DNA of 11,660 nt from UBA2112 sp964596695 (GTDB lineage Bacteria; Patescibacteriota; Saccharimonadia; Saccharimonadales; Saccharimonadaceae): contig CAZQVE010000012.1 in NCBI GenBank assembly GCA_964596695.1, forward strand, positions 1 to 11,660, given 5' to 3'. The translations under genes and the position numbers were made by a program. The notes under the pieces are model-generated. The model ran no database searches. It had not been told where the DNA came from and saw nothing but the letters and a program-made list of their open reading frames with translations. How positions within the stretch are numbered: the first letter of the stretch is position 1; every line of letters begins with the position of its first letter. Shown one piece after another: positions 5,893-11,660 of this stretch.

Positions 5893-6222
5893 ATGTTTGA
5901 CATTAAAGGACTCGAAGAATTACAATCAGGTGTTAGAAGTATTGCTACCAATCTGAGGCCTCAGACTCAGCAGTATGTAGGAGGCATAATGGAGGGAGAA
6001 CTCCCCAAGATGATAAAGGATGCTCCCTACAGAACAGGAAGGCTTAGAAGATCGGGATCTTTTAAGATGGGAGGAGGAAAAGGTATTTTGGCACAAATAA
6101 AGTTTAGTGCTCCTTATGCTGGCTACGTAAACGGAGGAACTTCAAGAATGAGGCCTAGGCCTTTTGCTACTAACGGATATAACCGCATAAAATCCAAACT
6201 AAAAAGTAGGAGAAGAGTCTAG
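5893..6222 (+). CDS. HK97-gp10-like neck protein
   Basis: A 109-residue basic protein with the signature of the HK97 gp10 family of head-tail neck proteins. Residues 44-56 (APYRTGRLRRSGS) match the family's TGxLRxS motif. Residues 73-91 (APYAGYVNGGTSRMRPRPF) match the Y-x-x-Y-V-x-x-GT-x-x-M-x-x-R-PF block. The length is close to the usual 110-150. In typical genomes this gene lies between the connector and tail tube genes; here it lies after the chaperones and before the tape measure. Start: ATG following an A-rich run, with a TTTATTTT box about 27-34 nt upstream and no Shine-Dalgarno sequence. The very basic C-terminus (KSKLKSRRRV) could touch DNA at the neck; that is inference. Confidence 0.85.
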   Translation: MFDIKGLEELQSGVRSIATNLRPQTQQYVGGIMEGELPKMIKDAPYRTGRLRRSGSFKMGGGKGILAQIKFSAPYAGYVNGGTSRMRPRPFATNGYNRIKSKLKSRRRV

Positions 6223-6262
6223 ACTAGATAGATTTTTCAAATAGAATAATCTTCAATTAAAG

Positions 6263-6276
6263 TATATAGCTAGCTA
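6263..6276 (+). promoter_or_regulatory. TATA box of the small exported protein gene
   Basis: TATATA (6263-6268) lies 26-31 nt before the ATG at 6294. It overlaps the octamer TATAGCTA (6265-6272) and a 10-bp perfect palindrome TAGCTAGCTA (6267-6276). The spacing fits a leaderless archaeal mRNA, so this gene probably has its own promoter. Confidence 0.55.
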
Positions 6277-6293
6277 GTTACATAACTAATGTA

Positions 6294-6599
6294 ATGAAAA
6301 TCGCAGGAATTACATTGGTTTTAGCTATATTATCCCTGGGCATTTTTAGTCAATACAACAATAATACTGCATTTGGAGTCGAGCTTAACAATGAAATGTT
6401 GTGTCATGGTGATATAACCAAAGATACCACTGTAGCACTATTACAGGACAGAAAGGAAGGTTTTGAGGATGGAGAAGGACCAAATTATCAGTATGCAATT
6501 TCTCAAATGGAAGATAATACAGATCGCAATTTATCGGATATTGAACTTGAGATTTTATTAACATCCGCTCAAGGTTGCATAGATTATTGGACTGAATAA
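6294..6599 (+). CDS. Small exported or membrane-anchored protein of unknown function
   Basis: A 101-residue protein with a clear N-terminal export signal or anchor: MK, then a hydrophobic core (about 3-19, IAGITLVLAILSLGIFS), then a polar stretch with a possible cleavage point near TAFG-VE (25-30). The mature part is acidic and probably helical, with two cysteines (C37 in MLCHGD and C95 in QGCIDYW) that could form a disulfide outside the cell. No family is recognised. It interrupts the tail gene series between the gp10-like gene and the tape measure, has its own well-placed TATA box, and is followed by a T-rich spacer. This makes it a candidate cargo gene ('moron') acting at the host surface, for example in superinfection exclusion or adhesion. 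Its role in virion building is doubtful because of the export signal. Confidence 0.75.
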   Translation: MKIAGITLVLAILSLGIFSQYNNNTAFGVELNNEMLCHGDITKDTTVALLQDRKEGFEDGEGPNYQYAISQMEDNTDRNLSDIELEILLTSAQGCIDYWTE

Positions 6600-6679
6600 A
6601 AATAAAAAAAGTCTAATTTTATTAATTTTATTATTATTACTTCTCTAGTTAGTTTTCCTTCTTTTCTTAAATGTAATCC
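6600..6679 (+). terminator. T-rich spacer before the tape measure gene
   Basis: The 80-nt gap contains several T runs (TCTAATTTTATTAATTTTAT at 6612-6631, with further T-rich sequence to 6639) that could end the exported-protein transcript. The TTATTATTATTA stretch near 6629-6640 might double as a TATA region for the tape measure. A start-stop ATGTAA lies at 6671-6676, just before the tape measure ATG. Confidence 0.35.
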
Positions 6680-9600
6680 ATGTCTAGTAATAACTCTAGT
6701 AGATCCTCTGGAGATTTTCCAATCACTATTACTGCAAGAGATGTAGGTATAGATCAAACCATCTCGAAACTCACTAGATTTGCAGATGTAATCAAAACAC
6801 TGGATGCTCAGTTTAAGGCCTCAATGAATTCAATGAGTGCTTATAATAATCTATTTACTAATTTTGGCAGGGGTTTTAACACTCTTAATCAAGGATTTAA
6901 TCAGGGTGCTCAAGGTGCTCAGAGATTCGGTCAGGCTATGCAGCAAAATGTCAATACGCTAAGGCAGGGTCAAACAACACTAAACCAATTCATGAACGCC
7001 CAAAAACAGACAGTATCAACCACTCAACAAGCATCAGCAGCCGAAGCAAACCTTACAGCCAACACTCAGAGAATGAATCAGGCTTTCTCTCAAACCTCAG
7101 CCACTTTAGGAAGGGCTCAAGGACAAATGATGAACCTAAACCGCAACGCTCAACAAACAGCCAACACGATGAGAAATGCTACTGCTAATACGAGAATGTA
7201 TGACGAGGCCATTTTTGAAAACAACAACGCTCTTAATCAAAACAACATGGCCACAGAGCAGCATACTAAATCTACCAAAGGCAGCACAGACGCCATAATT
7301 AGTAACATGCGCCATGTATCCGCTTTGGGAATGGGATTTATGATGCTTTCAAATACCATGTCTGATTCTGGATTAGTTCAAGAAAATATAAAGATGCAGC
7401 AAGAAAGACTAGCTGAGGCCCATATCAGAACTGCAGAAGCGTTAAAGGAACATGGGGAAGCCTCTCACCAGTATCAACAGGCTGCTCAATCAGAAGCCAA
7501 AATAGCTCGTGGATTGGCTTTTGAACAGAGAGAGGCTACAGCTCAGCAGCACAATATGATGTTTATGCAGGCAATGATAGCGTCTGAAATAATGTCTTCT
7601 GCTGTTCCTGCTTTACTAAAATACAAAGAAACAATAGCTCAGGTTAGCGGTGCTTGGACCAAACTAAAAGGAGTGATGACTGCTACAAACATCACTAACG
7701 CATTTTCAGGTCTATCAAATGTTTTATCGTCTATCCCTGGAAAGTTACGAAACACTGGACTAGCAGCAGGAGCGGTAGGAGGTGCTATGGCCAGTGCTGA
7801 ATCCTATACTATGAAAGCAACAAAACAGATGGGTGCTCTCTCGACTGTTCAGCCTGTAGTAGCTGGAGGCTTTCGTTCTATGCTTTTAGCAGCAGGTCCC
7901 TTTATTGCTATTATCGCTGCGGTGGGATTGGCTGTGGCAGCAGTTGCTACAGATTTTATGGGATTTAGAACGAATCTAGAACAGCTAGGCTACAGCATTG
8001 GAGAGGCTGTTCCTGTTTTGTATCCCTTTTTGGAGGGTCTACAAGGAATCGGAGCACAACTAGGCCTAACTGGAGAGTCAGCCGAGGAAGCAAAACAGCA
8101 CTTTGACAATGCTTCCACTGGATTTGAGCACATGGGTGAGCTTTGGGAAATGACTGTAGACTCTATGCAGGATTCTAATAACAGAATGGTTAGAGAACTA
8201 GGAAATACTGCTGAGGTTTTGGGAACTGATATTGCTCAAGCAGCAGGGAAATTACAAACACAACTCACGGCTACTGCAGACACTTGGAACCAGTTTGTTG
8301 ATGCCCTGGGTAGAGGAGATTATAAAACTGCAACAGATCTCATCATATCATCATTTGAGGCACTACCAGGGATAATATTTGAATCACTTAGAACATTAGG
8401 TCAAATAGTCTTAGACGCTTTTGATGGAATAAAGAAAACAATAGGACCTGCAGTAGTAGGAATAGGAACCGAATTAGGAACTAGACTACTAGACGGACTC
8501 AAAGACTCATGGACTACTCTTACATCTTGGGTTAAAACCAATCTCGTTACCCCCATTCAGACCGCTATCAACGGAATTGCAGAAGGAATCAATAATATTG
8601 CTGCATTTGTATGGGATAAACTTGGATTTGCTCAGTTCATCATCTGGGCGACAACAATAGCCAAAACTGTAGGTGGCCTCATCATGGGTATCATTGATTG
8701 GGTTAAACCAATAGCTACTGACATTTGGAACAAATTACAACTTGCAGGGCTGTTTGATGCAGCCTATCAGTTGGGTAAGGATGTTTGGGACCAAATAGTA
8801 AAGGGTATCAATGACGCTGGAGCTGCAATACAAGGATCATTAAACACTGCTTTTGGACAGGGTCAGGATACTACCACAGATAACAATGTCCAACAAGGCT
8901 CCGTAGCAGATGCAAACAAAAAACATAAAGAAAGTGTACAAGCAGGTCAAGACGCTGTAAACCAAAGGTTAAACGAAATACTGTCTGAACCTGTCACAAA
9001 GTCTTCTAGTCCAAGCACTACTAATAAAACCACTCCTGCCCCTGCGCCTGCTCCAAAACAACAACCACAACAAAATATTATTACGCCGTCAAATACAGGA
9101 AATACCACTCCCACTCCTGCTCCAACTCCTACCCCACAAAACCAAAGTCCTTATGCTTTAGATCAAACAACAGCCATAAAGACCACTAATACTGCAAGTT
9201 CAGGAGCAGCAAAGGGAACCCACGAATTTATCAAAGCTCAACAAGATGCTGCTAAATCGATGACTCCTGTTAAAACCGCTGCAGAACAACAATCAGAGGC
9301 ACTAGACAAACTACAAACATCATTTGAAGGCGCAAAGGACAAAACAGGAGAGGCGGGTCAAGCAGGAATAGCCTTTTTGAGAGGTCAGCAAAATATCAAT
9401 CCTGCAATCTTAAGAAACCAAGAACAGCTAGGAAAAATGGCCGTAGCAATAGGATCGGTAAAAAGCGGCAATGATGAACTGACCAACACTTTAGAAGGAA
9501 ATGCTTTAGCTTTAGAAAATAATTATTTGCAAGGTGAACTCCAAAGAAAAGGAACTCTAGAACAAAGAAAAGCACTACAAGATATGCAGATGCAGATTGA

Positions 9601-11660
9601 AACAAACAAAGGCTCTCTGACTGAATATGCTGCTCAAGTAAAAGAGGGGACCATTTTAGGATATGCTTTTACTCTGGGCCAACAAGAACAAAGAAAAGCG
9701 TTACTAGACGCAAAAGTAGAGGTAGCAAACACTACGGGAATGCTTCAAGAATATGCTTTGCAACTAGAATCAGGGGAGGCCCAATCTGTCGCTTTTGCTC
9801 AGGGTCAACTAGCAATAGTAAAACAGTTCGATGATACCATTACAGAGACAGCAAACCTAAACGGGCAGTTCAAACTTTTGGAGACAGCCTTAGGAAACGC
9901 AGAAGCTGCTCAAATAGAGTTTAACAATGGTCTAGCAAAAGGTAGGGTTGAAACAGCGCAGCACATTATACAGATGGATCAGTTAAGGGGTGAATATGTA
10001 GGAACGAATCAGGTCCTAGTTGAACAGGCCCAATCTATGAATGCTAATGTAGACGCAACCCGTCTTTCTAACGACGCATTAGAAAACTGGATAGCTGTTG
10101 CAAAAAGGGTTCCCGATGCAGTTCAAGCCATGATAGATTCTTTTACAGAGTTTGCAGATTCAGCCATAGATAGCGTAGCTGAGGCTCTCAAAAAGGGAGG
10201 TGATGATCTTGATGAGGCATTTGACAAGATAGAGGAGACTTTGGGAGATAATCTCACAGGCGATGAGAAACTAGTAATTGAGGTTCAGGCAGATACTCAA
10301 AACGCAGTAGAGAATGTCAAAAACTCTTTTTCATTGGCTTTTCAATGGGTCATGAATCAAGAGGTCATAATAGGACAGGGAGGAGTAGATATGTCTGAGC
10401 TTCAAAGCGCAGTAACAGAAAGATTAGGTGAAACGATGGAAAAAGTAGAGGATCAGTTTAACGAATCAGGAAGTATAGTACAGAAAGGCTGGAGTAATAT
10501 CATGGATGAGCTGAAAAATCTAAACAAGCCTGAAAACATCATGAATAAAGATGCTTGGATATCTACAGCCAATGATATAGCTGTTAACTTTGCTACAATG
10601 AATAAGAGTGCAGGCGAAGCAATGACCTTCTTAACAGGCCTTGGCGTTCCTGCGAATGAAGCAGCTAAAGCTTTGGAAAATGCAGGATTTTCAGCGGATG
10701 AGGTAGCAACAGCTACAGGCAATGCTAAAGATCCTGTTGAAAAATTACGTCAGGCTTTAGTAGGATTGGGAGGAGTAGGAGCAGTAATACAGCAAACATT
10801 TGAGGTTAATTTCCCTGTTGCAGTGTCAACAGGTGTAACAACTTCAGAGGGCTACTTGATAGGATTTCAAGGATTCTTTGGCGATATATTAGGACAGTTA
10901 ATCAATACGTCTACATCATCATTTTCAGCAATACAGGTTAACTTTGGAACCACCATGGGCCAGATGATAAACACGTCCTCGGCCTCTTTTACTGCGATGG
11001 CCGAACATCCAAAACTATTCTCTGCTGCTGTAGATGAGCAATTTGGTAAAGCTGCAGATGACGGTATTAATTTAATGACTGCATTAGACTCATCAGTTTC
11101 ACAAAGCTTTGATAATATGGCTGAATACCCATCTTTAGTTTCAGAGGCAGTTGATCAGGAATTTGGAAAAGCAGCAGATGACGGTAAAAACCTTATTCAG
11201 GCTTTAGAGAGGGCTGTTAAATCTTCATGTGATGCTATGGCCTCTGCTTTTGGTAAAGTATCTGACGCAGTAGACAAAATAGGTGAATCCGCTCAAAACG
11301 CTGAAAGTGATGTAGACTCTCTAAAATCCGCTGTTGAAAGCCTGCCTAACATAGACAGAACCATAACTTACCATATTGAAACTGTAGGCTCAAAACCTTC
11401 TGGAGCACAATTCGGAACAAACATGCTTGTTGATAAACCTCAAATGCTTTTAGTAGGAGAAGGATTTGGAAAAGAAAGAGTCAAGGTATCTCCAGGCACT
11501 ATGCCATTTGCAGAAGATTTTACACGAGAAATGAATCACAAGTTTGAGGTTCAAAGAAGTGTTACTGGTCAACCAGGACAGCCAGGAACAAACGCTAACG
11601 GAACATCAACTAATAACGGAACTTCAATATCAACTCCAGGACAGCCAGGAGCCAACGGTC
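6680..11660 (+). CDS. Tape measure protein (3' end beyond window)
   Basis: The frame is open from ATG 6680 to the window edge: at least 1660 residues. The protein spans the tail lumen and sets tail length. In order: a short Ser-rich start (MSSNNSSRSS); a Gln/Asn/Ala-rich helical region (about 60-190); a hydrophobic segment (about 396-429, core AAGPFIAIIAAVGLAVAAVA) and another at about 651-677; a Pro/Thr/Gln linker (about 774-825); four 42-residue repeats (957-1124); 40-residue repeats (1440-1519); and near 1575-1602 the family's usual C-terminal motif GAQFGTNMLVDKP then MLLVGEGFGKERVKVSP. After this a Gly/Gln/Pro/Asn-rich tail (GQPGQPGTNANG) runs off the edge. The hydrophobic stretches are typical of tape measures and may contact the membrane at DNA delivery. 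At about 0.15 nm per residue, the visible part alone would suggest a tail of roughly 250 nm. ATG 6680 is the first in-frame start; ATG 6671 is followed immediately by TAA. Confidence 0.9.
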   Translation, partial: MSSNNSSRSSGDFPITITARDVGIDQTISKLTRFADVIKTLDAQFKASMNSMSAYNNLFTNFGRGFNTLNQGFNQGAQGAQRFGQAMQQNVNTLRQGQTTLNQFMNAQKQTVSTTQQASAAEANLTANTQRMNQAFSQTSATLGRAQGQMMNLNRNAQQTANTMRNATANTRMYDEAIFENNNALNQNNMATEQHTKSTKGSTDAIISNMRHVSALGMGFMMLSNTMSDSGLVQENIKMQQERLAEAHIRTAEALKEHGEASHQYQQAAQSEAKIARGLAFEQREATAQQHNMMFMQAMIASEIMSSAVPALLKYKETIAQVSGAWTKLKGVMTATNITNAFSGLSNVLSSIPGKLRNTGLAAGAVGGAMASAESYTMKATKQMGALSTVQPVVAGGFRSMLLAAGPFIAIIAAVGLAVAAVATDFMGFRTNLEQLGYSIGEAVPVLYPFLEGLQGIGAQLGLTGESAEEAKQHFDNASTGFEHMGELWEMTVDSMQDSNNRMVRELGNTAEVLGTDIAQAAGKLQTQLTATADTWNQFVDALGRGDYKTATDLIISSFEALPGIIFESLRTLGQIVLDAFDGIKKTIGPAVVGIGTELGTRLLDGLKDSWTTLTSWVKTNLVTPIQTAINGIAEGINNIAAFVWDKLGFAQFIIWATTIAKTVGGLIMGIIDWVKPIATDIWNKLQLAGLFDAAYQLGKDVWDQIVKGINDAGAAIQGSLNTAFGQGQDTTTDNNVQQGSVADANKKHKESVQAGQDAVNQRLNEILSEPVTKSSSPSTTNKTTPAPAPAPKQQPQQNIITPSNTGNTTPTPAPTPTPQNQSPYALDQTTAIKTTNTASSGAAKGTHEFIKAQQDAAKSMTPVKTAAEQQSEALDKLQTSFEGAKDKTGEAGQAGIAFLRGQQNINPAILRNQEQLGKMAVAIGSVKSGNDELTNTLEGNALALENNYLQGELQRKGTLEQRKALQDMQMQIETNKGSLTEYAAQVKEGTILGYAFTLGQQEQRKALLDAKVEVANTTGMLQEYALQLESGEAQSVAFAQGQLAIVKQFDDTITETANLNGQFKLLETALGNAEAAQIEFNNGLAKGRVETAQHIIQMDQLRGEYVGTNQVLVEQAQSMNANVDATRLSNDALENWIAVAKRVPDAVQAMIDSFTEFADSAIDSVAEALKKGGDDLDEAFDKIEETLGDNLTGDEKLVIEVQADTQNAVENVKNSFSLAFQWVMNQEVIIGQGGVDMSELQSAVTERLGETMEKVEDQFNESGSIVQKGWSNIMDELKNLNKPENIMNKDAWISTANDIAVNFATMNKSAGEAMTFLTGLGVPANEAAKALENAGFSADEVATATGNAKDPVEKLRQALVGLGGVGAVIQQTFEVNFPVAVSTGVTTSEGYLIGFQGFFGDILGQLINTSTSSFSAIQVNFGTTMGQMINTSSASFTAMAEHPKLFSAAVDEQFGKAADDGINLMTALDSSVSQSFDNMAEYPSLVSEAVDQEFGKAADDGKNLIQALERAVKSSCDAMASAFGKVSDAVDKIGESAQNAESDVDSLKSAVESLPNIDRTITYHIETVGSKPSGAQFGTNMLVDKPQMLLVGEGFGKERVKVSPGTMPFAEDFTREMNHKFEVQRSVTGQPGQPGTNANGTSTNNGTSISTPGQPGANG
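9002..9157 (+). other. Pro/Thr/Gln-rich linker within the tape measure
   Basis: Encodes low-complexity sequence with TTPAPAPAPKQQPQQN and TTPTPAPTPTPQNQ segments (residues about 775-833). It divides the hydrophobic N-terminal half from the repeat-rich helical half. It is an extended, flexible hinge, and a possible processing site between tape measure parts. Confidence 0.7.
9548..10051 (+). repeat. Four tandem 126-nt (42-residue) repeats in the tape measure
   Basis: Units start at 9548, 9674, 9800 and 9926. The anchor FxxG recurs at exact 126-nt spacing (Phe codons at 9668, 9794 and 9920), and EQRKAL recurs at 9560 and 9686. Each unit is helical, with a charged EQRKAL-like start and a segment such as LTEYAAQVKEG or LQEYALQLESG. 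Similarity decays toward the fourth unit, as expected for old internal duplications. Confidence 0.7.
10997..11236 (+). repeat. Tandem 120-nt (40-residue) repeats in the tape measure
   Basis: Two clear units start with MAEHPKLF (10997) and MAEYPSLV (11117). Both contain the block AVDxxFGKAADDGxNL at the same offset. A degenerate third copy begins at 11237 (MASAFGKVSDAVDK), again 120 nt on. A shorter 66-nt duplication lies just before (GQLINTS at 10892, GQMINTS at 10958). Confidence 0.75.

Noticed and set aside
9396..10722. Minus-strand open frames (9396-9605 and 10453-10722) opposite the tape measure
   Set aside because: Both are fully contained in the tape measure gene and have no matching start signals; they are shadow frames of a repetitive helical protein.
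1..11660. Bacteroidota phage as an alternative source (also lacking Shine-Dalgarno sequences)
   Set aside because: The TAnnTTTG promoter element of that group was not noticed before the genes, while TATA-like boxes at -22 to -30, AGA/AGG and ATA codon preference and oligo-T gene ends fit archaea better. The host remains an inference.
1..11660. tRNA genes, CRISPR arrays, insertion sequences or an integrase/attachment site
   Set aside because: None was seen on either strand: no cloverleaf-like sequence, no regularly spaced direct repeats outside the tape measure gene, no transposase or recombinase motifs.

Overview
The window looks like part of a tailed virus or provirus (class Caudoviricetes, long-tailed siphovirus type) of an archaeon. 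The virion assignment rests on a syntenic tail block: major tail tube protein, a pair of overlapping tail-assembly-chaperone ORFs, an HK97-gp10-like neck protein and a very long tape measure protein that runs off the right edge. Archaeal affiliation is an inference. Starts lack convincing Shine-Dalgarno sequences, several have an AT-rich TATA-like box about 22-30 nt upstream (as for leaderless transcripts), arginine is mostly AGA/AGG, ATA and CTA codons are common, and genes end in T-rich tracts. An ammonia-oxidising Nitrososphaerota-type host would fit, but no host marker gene is present.

Left part (1-1382): three unrecognised small genes. A 140-aa protein with one hydrophobic segment (+) converges on a protein of about 184 aa with three predicted membrane segments (-), which is divergent from an 84-aa protein (+).

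Minus-strand block (1372-3355): a glycosyltransferase with a DxD motif, then a probable head-tail adaptor and a probable tail-completion/terminator protein, the last two forming a tight two-gene operon. These neck functions normally sit just upstream of the tail tube gene on the same strand; here they are on the opposite strand.

Plus-strand tail block (3410-11660): tail tube; chaperone ORF G (330 aa); ORF T in the -1 frame with no start codon of its own before 5555 and an in-phase A_AAA_AAC slippery heptamer at 5417-5423; gp10-like neck protein; a small exported protein with its own promoter; and at least 1660 residues of tape measure with tandem 42- and 40-residue repeats.

The genes cooperate in tail building. 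The tape measure sets length, the G and G-T proteins would coat it before the tube protein polymerises, and adaptor, gp10-like and completion proteins join tail to head. The glycosyltransferase and the exported protein look like accessory genes inserted into the structural region. No non-coding stretch exceeds 300 bases; the largest gap (2358-2509) holds nested inverted repeats. The strongest finding is the probable programmed -1 frameshift.
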